A stretch of 64,000 bases of DNA from Acanthornis magna (lineage: Eukaryota > Chordata > Aves > Passeriformes > Acanthizidae): assembly GCA_036785705.1 (NCBI GenBank), contig JAWUZG010000032.1, positions 14,650,001 to 14,714,000 on the forward strand, in the 5' to 3' direction. A model generated the notes under the pieces. It was not told where the DNA came from. It was given only the letters and a program-made list of their open reading frames with translations, and did not search any database. A program made the translations under genes and the position numbers. Shown here piece by piece: positions 26,553 to 37,700 of the stretch; position 1 is the first letter of the stretch, and the number at the start of each line of letters is the position of its first letter.

Positions 26553-26627
26553 TCGCTGCGGGAGCGGAGGCGAAGCGGCGGCTCCTCCTGCCGAGGTGAC
26601 CGCCCGGCGGGGTGGGATGATCCTGCC

Positions 26628-26664
26628 GGGAGGGAGGGAGGGAGGGAGAGAGGAAGGGAGGGGG
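26628..26664 (+). repeat. (GGGA)n run, G-quadruplex motif in the ME1 promoter
   Basis: Five GGG triplets separated by single A residues are followed by a looser purine stretch ending in GGGAGGGGG. This meets the four-G-run quadruplex pattern on the plus strand, the template strand for ME1 transcription. It lies 170-200 bases upstream of the ME1 ATG. Confidence 0.8.
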
Positions 26665-26714
26665 CAGAGCCGCGGCGAGGCGCCGCCGCCCCCGGGAGGG
26701 GGTCACCGGGGCGC

Positions 26715-26725
26715 CGCTGAGTCAC
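26715..26725 (-). promoter_or_regulatory. Antioxidant response element (NRF2/MAF site)
   Basis: On the minus strand, in the direction of ME1, this reads GTGACTCAGCG. It is a full match to the ARE core RTGACnnnGCR, with TGACTCA also serving as an AP-1/MAF-type core. It lies about 255 bases upstream of the ME1 ATG. ME1 is an established NRF2 target in mammals, so the location makes sense. Binding is inferred. Confidence 0.65.
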
Positions 26726-27049
26726 CGGCGGCTCCGCGCCCTCCCGGGCGGCCGCCCAGGTGCGAAGGGGCGGCGGGGGTTCGGACCCGCAGCGCTGCCC
26801 TGCTCGGGGATGCGGGGGTGCGGGCTGCGCTGCCTTCCAGCGCAGCGGAGAGCCCCTCCGGGCCGCCCGGCGAAGCAGGCCGGTGTGGGATCACCTGCCG
26901 CGGGGGGCTGGCAGGCGCGGCTGTGGCTGGTCACGCCGCCTTTGGCACAGGAGCTGCCCTGCACCGCGCCCGGAGCCCAGCGGCCGGGCCCCCGCGGCCC
27001 AGCTGAGCCCCCTGGGCGCGGCCACACGCAGGAGCCGGGCCTCTGCGCC

Positions 27050-27056
27050 TGAGTCA
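27050..27056. promoter_or_regulatory. AP-1 type TGAGTCA site
   Basis: A consensus TGAGTCA lies near the upstream edge of the ME1 CpG island. Read on the ME1 strand it is TGACTCAGGC, which misses the GC required for a full ARE, so it is only an AP-1/MAF half-element candidate. Confidence 0.4.
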
Positions 27057-28163
27057 CAGTCAAGTTTCGCTTTCCTTCTGCTATTTAAATGGCCGTGAAA
27101 TCCAATCTTTCCCGAAGGGGCCGGACTGCATAGCTTCGTACAGTCAGGAGCACATGTTTGATGTAATTAGCTGTGGGTTGGCTTCAGCTGTGGTGCTTGG
27201 AGTTATGCCTGGTCAGGATGGAGAGCACTGGGGCAGAGCAGGTGTTCAGCTGGTTTGTACCGCTAGCCCTGACATTTGTTTGCAGTATGTTCTGAAATTC
27301 CTTGCATACAACCCATTGTGTACTGTATGACTGTGGCTTTATTCCTTTAAATTCATGTATGTAAGCAAAAATAATTTCCATATGGATGCTGTAGTCCTTC
27401 TCGAGAATTTACATGCATGACTAGAGGATTAATTTAGAAGGGTTTGGTTTCTGTTGTCAAGCAGCAATGAACAGACCAAGATTTTGCAGCTCTTTCAAAT
27501 TTACCTCTTCACATTTAATCCACAGGCCTCATCTTTTATTTATTTTTAAAAGGGCTTCCACACAATCTGGCCTTTACTGAATTTCCTATTAAGTAGCTCT
27601 GAAAAGTTTATTTGCAGTTAAGTAACAAAGGAAATTTGGAAGGGTTCCAACTCTCTTTCTGGAAACTTGACATGCAACTCAGCAGAAAATTCCGTAAATA
27701 GACTTCTCCCTTCCTCCACCATCTCAGTATTGTGGAAAGCAGTAAACTAAAACTAGAAAGTTTCTTCAAAACTTTAAACCTGGTGTCTTTTGATCAATTA
27801 TGCAGCTTTCCTTGGATTATGTGGCTAGCTAAATACCTGCCTCCCCACCCAAGTCCTGAATATTACTTTCAATAGGTATCAGGGATATGGGGGTGGGGGA
27901 GAGGTAGCAGTTCACTTCTTTCTTAGTTATAAAATTGAAAAGCAACATAGAAACATTCTCTTTCCTTTCTTTGTGGGTACACTGAAACCATTCTGCTAGA
28001 ATGCTAACCTAATGCAATATTTTTTCTGAGAGTAATGTGTACTGATGTAATTCTTATCTTCATGTTGCAATGCTGTTAATAAAAAAAACCTCTTTGATTT
28101 ATGTCAAAAGTTACTGCAATCATTGTGAGTACCTGCTCAGAGGTCTGACCCCCACTCAGCACT

Positions 28164-28178
28164 TGTCCTGACTCACCT
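28164..28178 (-). promoter_or_regulatory. Candidate AP-1 / DR3 nuclear receptor composite
   Basis: On the ME1 strand this reads AGGTGAGTCAGGACA: two nuclear-receptor-like half-sites (AGGTGA and AGGACA) spaced by three bases, with TGAGTCA embedded across the junction. It lies about 1.7 kb upstream of the ME1 ATG. A chance match is quite possible. Confidence 0.25.
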
Positions 28179-28850
28179 TTGCCCAAGTTATAAAAGGTAT
28201 GTAATGAAACAGCTAATTAAAGTGAAGCTCACTGGGATATATACATATTTTTTATGTAATTAGACTTCAGAAACCATTTACTGCTGTGTTTTAAGTACAA
28301 ATTTATCCTCCCTATCTTCCTAAAAATACAATATATTTCCATTTGTTATGTTCAAATACTAATAAAAACTAAATCATAACTATCTTTTGAGGTAAATGAG
28401 TTGTAAGAATGGCAACAGATCTTTTCAGCTCAAAAGGAAGACCAAAGCAACAAGAAAAAATGGTGTCACTGGTCACCTGTAGAAATCTTTCACTTGAGGC
28501 ATGGAACATTTTACCATTTAATAAGATTAGTAGGGATTTATTTGTCCAAGTCTGCTGTTACTGATTACTTATCTTCTACACTTTATACCCTCCTACAGTT
28601 TTGGTTGTGCATTTGTATTGCCTTTACAGAGTATCTTTGAGCAAGAGAAATTTTAGAGTGGCTTTTCCAGGACCTTAGGATATTCAAAGTGTAAAAATAA
28701 TTCAGGGGTCCAGAGGAGTAATGCTCGGCAGTTACATTTGCAGTCCAAGGTCATTATTCCAAAAGAGGACTACATTGCATAATAAGGCTGTATTACAGGA
28801 CTATAAATAAGGCCTTTGTAAGTGACCGAATTATTTGTAATGGCTGTGTA

Positions 28851-28873
28851 CACAACACAACACAACACAACAT
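28851..28873 (+). repeat. (ACAAC)n microsatellite
   Basis: About four and a half copies of a CAACA pentamer in perfect array. Confidence 0.8.
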
Positions 28874-29172
28874 TTTGTAAATGTTAGCCCACATTCAGAT
28901 TATTAGTGAGCATTGTACACGATCAATGTGTTTCTGACAGAAAATACAGTGATTTTGCCTTTCTGGCAGGCACCTAATTCCTTTTCTCAAATGGTTTCTA
29001 CATGGAACTCTTTAAAAACTCCTACTCAAGATATTTCATAAGTACTTACATTTTACTCCCACCTTCTATATTTCTTGTCTCTCTCAAATCTCCTTAGATG
29101 TAGTAAGGATATATGAAACGCTCTACCTGAAATCCTCCTAGGGAAAAAAAACTAGAAGGATCATTGGTGGAG

Positions 29173-29727
29173 TGATTTAACCACAGCCAATAACTAAGTA
29201 CTATGCAGCTGCTCACTCACTTCCTGAGAAGGGGAGGAGAGCTGGAAAAAAGGTAAAACACTTGGGTTAAGAACAGATTGATAAACAAAATAAAGTAAAA
29301 TACAATATAATAATAGTAATTAAAAGTTAAGTAACAAAAAGAGGAATAAAACCCAAGAAAACCAAGTGATGCACAAGACAATTGCTCACCCCTTTCTGAC
29401 CAAAGTCCAGCCCATCTCTGAGCAGCAATTGGCCCCTCCTAGCCAAATCACCCGATTTAATATACTGAGCATGGCATTGTATGGTATGGAATATCCCTTT
29501 GGCTAGTTTGTGTCAGCTGTCCTGGCTATGCTGCCTCCCAGCTTGTTTTGTGTCTCCTTTTTGGCAGAGCATGAGAGAGCGAAAAGTATTTGACTGAGGG
29601 TAAACACTATTGAGCAACAGCTGAAACATCAGAATGTTATCAACATGATTCTCCTACTAAATCCAAATTCAGCACTGTACCAGATACCAGGAAGAAAATT
29701 AATTCTATCTTAGCCAGAGACTTGACA
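29173..29727 (-). mobile_element. Solo LTR, avian ERVL-like family, minus orientation
   Basis: This is a complete-length solo LTR of about 555 bases. On the plus strand it starts TGATTTAACC and ends CTTGACA, keeping TG...CA-type ends. It is the reverse complement of the family seen at 58148-58750: both carry the 'cagctg...ccaaaggatattccatac' core and the shared blocks on either side. A TATA-like element survives on the minus strand at about 29456-29467 (CAGTATATTAAA). Transcription from it would run toward ME1. No internal retroviral sequence and no convincing target-site duplication were found. Confidence 0.85.
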
Positions 29728-30333
29728 ACCTGCTTTGGCAAGCCAGTAGTAAGGAGAAAGAAATACAGGAAAAAATATTTCTTTGTTGTAGTTAATTAAG
29801 GTGACTCACTCTGTTTAAATATTTAAGAATGGAACTTGGGAAATAGCCTTGTATAAGGCTATGAGTGATCAGATGAGTTGGACTCCCCCAAACAATTTTT
29901 TAAATCACTGTTGATTTTGGGAGCTCCATGTCCTGCTGTGACACTAGAAGGGGTTAGCTTCCAGGGCTGCCAGTTTGGAAAAAGAGAAACGGAACTCCTG
30001 TGTCCTGGTGAAAATGTCCAGTTAACTAGTTTTAGGGTGGTACTTGTGTCTGACTTACCCCATTGACATCTGTAGTCCAGCTATTACCAACTGAGGGTAA
30101 CAGTTGGGTGCTCACTGTGGGTCACAGTGCTCCAGGCAAGACCTCATCAGCCCTGAATCAATGGAAAGCTTTATTTTGTAAGTTTCAGCATGGCAATGCT
30201 CTCCATGCTTCTCAGCACAATGTTCGCGTTTTTGCAATAGTGCAACATTGTTAACTTCTGCTAGATTTGCAGTCTGGTATAACCCTGGGTCTTTTTATGT
30301 GGGGATGGAGGCTGGGTGAGTTCATCCAGTGGC
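29728..30333. other. Intergenic, no recognised element
   Basis: A short flank between the solo LTR and a CR1 piece. Two overlapping 62-63 codon frames at 29878-30254 have no recognisable features. Confidence 0.5.
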
Positions 30334-30461
30334 TTAGGTTGGATAAGACCTTTAAGTTCATTGAGTGCAACAGTTAACCCAGCACTGCCAAGTCCAACAC
30401 TAAAACATGGTCCTAAGTGACAGGCCTACATGACTTTTAAATACCTCCAGGGATGGTGATT
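30334..30461 (-). mobile_element. CR1 3' end fragment
   Basis: The minus-strand CR1 3' end starts at 'ttaggttggataagaccttt' and runs through the 'agcactgccaagtccaacac' block to 'cctccagggatggtgat', where it is truncated. It belongs to a different CR1 subfamily from the copy at 34050. Confidence 0.85.
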
Positions 30462-30955
30462 AAATAAAAGATGGAGATGCTTCCTCCTTTTGCTGCTAAT
30501 GTGTTTATAGAAATATTTGTTTCTGTACATTTGTTAACTGAGTTATAAATTTTATTGAGTTACAAATTTGTTTATTGGGTTGGCAATACCAAGTCAAATT
30601 TGGCAGAAACACAAGGTTGGTTTTAAAAAAGATTAATTGTTTAATGATTTAAAAACAGAATTGAAGCATTTTTAAAGTCTCTATAACGTAAACATTTTAC
30701 AGTAGTGGTAGCAATCCTGACTTGTGCTAGATAATTTGAAAATGAAGTTAAATTTTTCATCATTGGGAGGTATGTTTTTAGTTAGGTTGAAGGAAAAGCA
30801 AAAATTGGGCAGTATAAGCAGTATGAGGTTATTGTTTAATTCTGATTTTTTATTATCTAAAAGTGTTTTTTATAACCCAAAGTGGATTTTGAAAAATATT
30901 TACTTCAAACTAGACAATGCACTCCTGAAGTTCCGAGCAGAATCTACTAGAAGGT
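30462..30955. other. Intergenic, AT-rich
   Basis: An AT-rich stretch. It supplies the N-terminal part of a 164-codon plus-strand frame (30724-31218) that changes composition abruptly at about 30955, which argues against a real protein. Confidence 0.5.
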
Positions 30956-31407
30956 TTGAAATGCCCAAGTGCCAGCACTCTGAGCCCTCCCAGCCCTGCC
31001 TGTCCCTGCCCACACTGCCAGGGCTCCTCCCACCCAGCCATGGTTCAGTACGCCATATCAGCCCTCAAGGCCGGCAATCACTGCCCCAGCAGTGCCGCAG
31101 CCCTGCTTCTGCGTGGATCCTGCTGTCCTGGACCCTGACCACCTGTGGGCTGTCATCCCAGCCTGGCCTCCGCAGCCTTGTCACTGGAGTCACTCAGCGG
31201 TCACGAGGCTGTCCCTGACCCTGGCAGCCCTCACCAGGCTGACCCTGCTTCACCACGGACAGGGCCCCGCCCTCGGCCGCCCCAGCCTGTCCTCCTCCTT
31301 CAGCGGGGTGGTGGGAAGAGCCCTGGCTGGTGAGACCGTGCTGCCATGCTGGCCCAAAGAGGGACACCCCTGGCCCCAGCCCCCACCACACCCTGGCTGG
31401 GAGACGG
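30956..31407. other. Unassigned GC-rich block with nuclear receptor half-sites
   Basis: About 450 bases of clearly GC-rich, CpG-containing sequence sit in AT-rich surroundings directly upstream of a CR1 3' fragment. It holds several TGACCC/TGTCCC half-sites: 31124-31129, 31136-31141, 31210-31215, 31216-31221 and 31240-31245. It could be an ancient retroelement 5' region, a non-coding exon, or an ME1 upstream regulatory region about 4.5-5 kb from the ATG. Overlapping open frames on both strands reflect composition. Confidence 0.4.
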
Positions 31408-31710
31408 GTGTGGAGAAGGCAGAGCCAGGCTCTTGTCACGGACAGGAGTGCAGGGCCAAGAGGTGGCAGTAGCAAGGTGTACCCAGAGAACGCCCAGTTG
31501 CGCTTAAGCACAACATTTTCAAGCAGAAGGGTGGTGAGCACTGGAGCAGGCTGCCAAGAGAGGTCGAAGAGTTTCATGCCTGGAGCTTTTCAAATCTTGA
31601 CAAGGCTGTGAACAATCCAGCTTTGAAGTTCAGTTTGTTGAGAACAGGAGATTGGGCCAGATGAACTTCAGACATCCTTTCCAGCTTGGACTGTTATGTG
31701 ATTCTGTGAG
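31408..31710 (+). mobile_element. CR1 3' end fragment
   Basis: Plus-strand CR1 with the segment coding for the ORF2 C-terminus ('ggagaaggcagagccaggct', then 'gagcactggagcaggctgcc') followed by the tail 'gattgggccagatgaacttc' and an ATGTGATTCTGTGA end. It is truncated 5', immediately after the GC-rich block. Confidence 0.85.
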
Positions 31711-34049
31711 TGTTACGCTGCTGAGAGTGACAAATTCTCTGAATATGCAGGCATTTCTGCAGGAATTTCATTACAGCCACGAAAGGCTGTTCCTCCTGAT
31801 GAATTCACCAGCTTTCTTTGATCTTGCTCCTTAATTTCTGACTCTTCTTCTACTTTGGTTTATATCTGTTTGGCCAGTGGGATTTTAACTCAGAACTTGC
31901 TTCATACCTCTCACATTTTATCCCTTTCTGCTTAGGGTTTTATTCTATAGGCCTTAAATCTAGTCAAAATGTTGTATTTCAACAACTAGTGGTATCTTAA
32001 GGCTCCACAATTTTGGAATCCAGTGCTGGATTCATAGAAATACTAAAATTATTTCAGCATAACACATACATAATTTATATCTATAAATCAATAAAACAGT
32101 AAGCATGCCCATTGCACTTTCTGTTAGTTAATATTACATTGTCCAGGTGTCACAGGCAAAAAGCCGTACCTGGCCCAGTACATGTTGTTGGAGGTGTTGA
32201 AGCACTGTGAGAGAATGTCCACACACACATGGTATCATTAGGAACTTCCATCACTTCTCAAGTCAGACACATTAGGAAGAGGCACGTTGAAGTAGTTGCA
32301 TGTCTATATAGCCATGCACTTATGCTCCACAGTAGGCCTGGGGTAGAACGAGACTTTAATTTTCCCACATGCCAGTGTTAACGTTTTGACTGGTAGACCA
32401 TGTCCTTGTTATTATAGTAAATCTAGCACAAGGCAAATAAAATATGCATGCCACAATGCAGCATGTTCTCAGAAGATATTCTGACTGTATTTATGTTTCA
32501 AGAAGACTAGTGCTCAAAATAAGCATTCAAACGTTTTTCAGTGTTTGTCCAAATAGTGCAGTTTTTTTGTAGAATTTTTCTATTCCTATCAAAAAAAATG
32601 CCCAGAACTGTAGAGGCCCAGATATTCACTTGTTGTCTTTTAATGTCATAAGAACAGAACTAATGTGAGGAGTAATAGATTTCAAAGGTGATTTAAAATT
32701 TTGAATTTACATACACTCTGGTGGGACTTAAATCACCTACATAAAGGCGTGAAAAATCACATTCCTTCTCTTCAAACTATTGGAAATCAAGCAAATCTTC
32801 CATTAAGTAGTATTTTAAAATTAATTTCCTGAATTGTGTGGGGATGAGGAATACAAAATATTTCTAGACTCCCAAGCCTGCCTATCTGAAGGATAGGAAA
32901 TCTTGATAGGGTTATCTTTTCATCGCTAATGCAAATGCCTATATTTAACACTGCACATAGTTCTAGAAACTTAGATATGCACATTTGTTTCCATCTCAAA
33001 TATTTTAGAGGTATTTTTTGGAAGACTGTTTCAGATTACTAGAATTAAAAATTTTTAGGCTGTTTTGTTAACTGTCTCAGAACAAATTTTTCTTGGCTTC
33101 ATTTTAGTTGCACTAACACTGAATTCAGAACTAAAGATTTTTGAATGCCAAAATTAAATTACTATGACTTTGTGGTATGATTTGTATATTAATGCTGGGA
33201 GTTCACTGTCTTGCTAGGAATAATAGGATATAGAAAAAGGCCCCGAACAGCACTTTTACTTGAATTGCTGCGTCAGATCTATGTTCCAGCAATAAGAACG
33301 GAAAATCTGCAAGACTCTTTCCATTGTTTGTAAAAAGACGGTGAATTCTTTCAGCTCTGCCAATTACAGACATAATTTCAAACAACTTCAGCACCTTTAG
33401 GGTAATTTTGGAATAGTATTAGCAAGTGCACTTCCATTGTTTGCTTCCATGGTTATGTCTGGCACAGGAATTTTAACAGTTTAGCAACAGACAAAGCATG
33501 CTCAGAAATTTTCCTCGTTTAACTACTTCATCTCCTATACACAGGAGCCCATGAAGGGCTTCTTCTTTTCCATGTGCTAATTACCATAAATATTTTGGAG
33601 ATTGTTCTACAAACTCTGTTTTGTTTTCCAAATCATTAGCAATGTTAAAAACAAACCTTCTGACAAAAATGTTGGCAGAAACTCAAACACAAATCCTAGT
33701 TCATCAGAAACCCTTCCTTATGCAAGGGAAGCTGTGTGGGGTCCTTTACATGCAGTTCACTTGCCAAAGCACGTGAGGTTTAGCACATGAGATTCCAGCC
33801 GTGCTTAGGTTTTTTATGTACAAATCATTTAGACAAGACCAATTAAAAGTTAAAACCAGTTGAATCATCAGGGAAAAAGGATGAAGCAGTACTTTTTGAG
33901 GTAGAGAATTGCCACTCTGCTTTAACAGGAGACTGTACAGACTAGGTACAAGGAATCATGGCCATTGATGGCAATGATGCTTGGTTTGTAATTACTTGTA
34001 AATGGCCTAGACAGCTTCAGCATGAGTACAAAATGCAAGGGCAAATGTA
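31711..34049. other. Intergenic, no recognised element
   Basis: AT-rich. A patch at about 32140-32400 is less AT-rich and may be an old repeat, unidentified. No frame exceeds about 70 codons. Confidence 0.5.
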
Positions 34050-34775
34050 GTATCATGGAATGGCCTGGGCTGGAAAAGATTGTCTAGCCCTCTGCCATGG
34101 GCAGGGACACCTCCCACTAGAACAGGTTGTTCAAAGCCCCATCCAACCTGGCCTTAAACACTTCCAAGCATAGGAAATCCACAACTTCTCTGGGCAACCT
34201 GTTCCAGTTGCCACCTTCATAGCAAATAACTTCTTCCTAATATCTAATCTCAATCTGAAAGAGTTCAGTCTGAAGCCATTCCCCCTTGTCCTATTACTGC
34301 ATGCCCTTGTAAAAAGTCCCTCTCCATCTTCCTTTTGGGCCCCCTTTAGGAACTGGAAGCCTGCTGTAAAAGGTCTTCCCAGAGCCTCCTCCAGGCTGAG
34401 CAACTCCAGCTCTCTCAGCCTGTTTCATAGTGCAAAACCCAGGATGTTGTTGCCTGTCTGGGCTGCAAGTGCACATTTACAGCTCATATCGAGCTTCTTG
34501 TTGACCAAACCCCCAAGTCTTTCTTCCCAGGACTGCTCTCAAGCCATTCTCCACCCAGCCTGTATTTGTACTTGGGATTGTCCTGGCCCAGACCAACCTT
34601 GCACTTGGCCCTGTTGAATTTCAGGAGGTTTACCTAGGCCTATCTCTCAAGATTATCCAGGTCCCTCTGGATGACATCCCTTCCCTCCAGCGTGCCAACC
34701 ACACCACACAGCTTGGCATTGGCAAACCTGCTGAGGGTACACTCGAGCCCACTGTTTATCATGTTATCAAGCTTA
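34050..34775 (-). mobile_element. CR1 LINE fragment with internal deletion
   Basis: A minus-strand CR1 of about 725 bases covers the 3' UTR tail (34050-34120), the ORF2 C-terminus (a frame at 34131-34403 includes NRTRGNGFRLNSFRLRLDIRK, recognisable CR1 sequence) and the RT active-site region (about 34690-34775). The active-site box at 34715-34726 reads FANA instead of FADD. Near 34425-34445 consensus sequence of perhaps 200 bases is missing between the 'cctgtttcatag' and 'tgtctgggctgcaag' blocks, so the copy is internally deleted. It is non-functional. Confidence 0.92.
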
Positions 34776-37700
34776 ACACCTAAAAGGGAACGCTTGAGTA
34801 AGGGCTCACTAGAGCATAAAGAAGAGTGTTTTTCTCCAACAACTTTTAAGGTGATTCTTACCTCATGATTTCTCAGGTAGTAGCAATCAGTGTCCAATGA
34901 ATTTATTCACTGATAGATCTGTTCACCTAGTCATCCAAAGAGTTTTTCTATACAGCTCTGTAGAGGGCCTCAAAGGTCTGGAGACTATAATACAGTGGTT
35001 CTGCATACCATAAATTCTTAATATGAAGCTAATAAGCGTCTAACAAAGATTTCTGCAGAGATAACAATAACTTCCCGTACCAAAACCCCAAAGGATGCTG
35101 TATTTCTACGGCAATATTTTGAAGATGAACTAACCTGGTCAGTTTGAAGTTTGACAGTATTTTCCAGAGAGCGTAATGTCCTTTTACAAAGTTAAGATTA
35201 TTTTTTTTGAGCTTAATTTGTAAAAATACCTAATGTTATTTTCTGTTTTGCAAAAAAATGGACATAACGGAGACTTTGTTTAAACATCAGATTTTCTGAT
35301 TTCAAGTGGTCATGCACAAGATAATTCACCACTAATGTGGATTTGCAGTTACAGGGCAAGGATGACAGAGTTTCAGAAATAATGTGGCGTTGTTGCCTGT
35401 GCATAGCAATTAGTTGGTGGCCTAGTTCAGATGAGAGTTTCAGTGCCTTATAAAATGTCCAAAGAATAGCTGTCCTAGTTAATGTAATTGACTGCAAGGG
35501 ACAGCTGAAGGGCACAGTTTATTTATCTCAGGAAAAATTATCCAAAAATTAAACAAATTTGAGCTATAAACAAGCTATAGGTAGAAACATGAGTAAATGA
35601 GAAATTTTAGGTAGTGCACATGGAGTGGACTGACAAAAACATCACTGCACAGCATTAGATATCTTACCTGGCAAATAATCATGTGTCTTCTTGCTTAAGT
35701 TTGTGAGCTGTTTTATTGATTCATACTTGTAAGAAGAGACTTCTTGAAGAAAAGCATTATTCAAAATGTGTTTGTTTATGTACAATAAATAAATGCATAA
35801 ATAAATAGAGCTACATATCACTACTTGTTACTCTATGCTACCATTATTGCTTGTAGAGTCCTTATAACTCTTTTAACAAATGCTCACACCATGGGTTTCC
35901 CTTATGACCTTGCCTGAAACCTCTAAATCTGCATTAAAAACAGAATGTTAATGTTTTTTCAGCAAATCCCACCTCTATATAGCCTGTGCAGTCTGTGCTG
36001 TGACATGCCTCTAAAGGAAGGCACTACTAGGGGGGAAGCACAGCTACAATGACTCAGAGGCCTCTTTCCTAAGTGATGCTAAGTAAATTAAAGTAATCCA
36101 TTGTGTATGTGTAATATTTGGATTAAATGTAGTCTGCCATTTCATTACTCCCTTGCTATTGAAAGTACTTTTGAAACTGCATCTCACTCTGTCTCCCTCC
36201 CTGCAGCTGTAAGCATAGTCAGACTTTCTTTTGCCAAGCTCTGTTTGGCAATGAAGAGAAGTTTCATGAGTCAGAAAAGACAAGACTTTCTCAAAATCCT
36301 GGCATCATCTATCTTTTCTGTATGGAAATATTGTTCTATGGACTTGCCCTGATGGTGAACAAATGCTGCAGGGGAGACTATTTGAGGTAATTAAACTAAG
36401 GGTATGAGTATTATCCTTGTTCTCTATGCAGTGTGAGCTCCCCATTCTCTGAAAGCCAGAGCTTGCTCTGCTTCTGATGCCCGTAATCTGTGACCAAACC
36501 ACAGAACCTCCATTTCCCCTACAGTTTTAATGGTTGGTTGGCCAATACTAGCCAGGCCAGCAGGAGATGAATACAGTGTGCACATAGCTGTGCTGTGGAG
36601 CACTGTGGCAATTTACCTCTGCACTACTCAGCTGCTCAGATGTATGAACCAACTCGTCATTTAAAAGCATAACGGTGATCCTACTGTATTGTGCTAATTC
36701 CATGTGTTAGGACCACTGGTCTGCAGAGAGGTACTTATGATTTTATTGTGGCTGTCATATTCAAGCCCTGTATGCTGCAGCCTCACTAGGTGCTTATTCC
36801 ACCATAAATTTATCACCAGGAATAGTTCACAACAGTTAACTAGTTGATGCTCTAGCAGAAACTGAAAAAAGCAAATAGAAAATCAAACATGAAGGGTTTT
36901 GACAAATACCTTCAAATACATCTGCATTAAGGATGAGGAGGGGCAACAGGCTTCAAGCAATGCAGTCCTGTCCCAAAGCACATCCAGTCATTGTGGCACA
37001 ATGAATGTGGGCTCTGTTCCCAGAAATCATAGTGTAGTTGAGGTGTCTTTGACATAAGGTTTAGTATCCATTTATCCTTGCTAATGCCCACTCCAGGTGG
37101 TAGGTTTGGACATGAGGAAAACAAAAAGGGATATATGTGGTACTATTAGCACATGTTAAAGAGAAATGTATTCTTTATTACATGAAATAGTGCTTCTCCA
37201 TCATAAAGTGACAGATCTTGCCTCATCAAACAGCCACCTAAAGGTGGTGGGCTTTTTTCCTCTTTCTATTAAAATATTAAAAAATAATTAATTACCTCCA
37301 GTGCAAGAGTCCCCTTTTATTTTTTTTCCACTGTGTTATGTCGATATGGCATTAACTAATGAAGCACAGGTGGACTGGAAAGTAGTTTTGCAGAAGGCAG
37401 GAGTTAATGGTGTATACAGTGCTTCCATAAAGTAGCTAATGAGTAGGCAGTATCTTTCTGTTATTCTTGTAACTGACTGTAGTCAGTTTCTTTGTAATGA
37501 AATTATACTACGTACTTGCTTTTACTTCTCTGATCGTGTGTGCCTCAAAACTGAGTTACTTTGATTTCTTTCTTGATAGAAATAATTTATTCCAACTGAG
37601 TCAGAATCCAGTATGCATTTTAGACCCCCAAAGGAATTGTTTGTTCTAAGAATCAGCTACGTGGGATGTGCAGAGTCCAGACTCAGACCCTTGAACAGAT

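Larger units (their letters stand above)
25970..27120 (-). promoter_or_regulatory. ME1: CpG island promoter of ME1
   Basis: This is a dense CpG island of about 1.1 kb that starts and stops sharply against AT-rich DNA. It covers ME1 exon 1, the start of intron 1 and about 600 bases upstream. It contains several GC-box-like elements, a GGGA run at 26628-26664, an antioxidant response element at 26715-26725, an AP-1 site at 27050-27056 and a CCAAT on the plus strand near 27101. No TATA box was recognised close to the ATG, so dispersed initiation is likely. Many long open frames cross the island on both strands, as expected from GC-rich composition, and only the 15-codon exon is believed. Confidence 0.88.
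27121..29172. other. ME1 upstream flank, proximal
   Basis: AT-rich 5' flank of ME1 without a recognisable gene. It contains an AP-1/DR3-like composite at 28164-28178 and an ACAAC pentanucleotide run at 28851-28873. Liver regulatory elements of avian ME1 are known to lie in the upstream few kilobases, so regulatory content is likely though not demonstrated here. Confidence 0.5.

Noticed and set aside
25799..27098. Several plus- and minus-strand frames of 100-216 codons across the ME1 CpG island
   Set aside because: They are shadow frames in GC-rich DNA (few stop codons) with Arg/Pro/Ala/Gly-rich low-complexity products and no domain.
30724..31218. 164-codon plus-strand frame
   Set aside because: The first 78 codons are AT-driven and the rest GC-driven, with an abrupt compositional junction at about 30955 and no recognisable domain or splice context.
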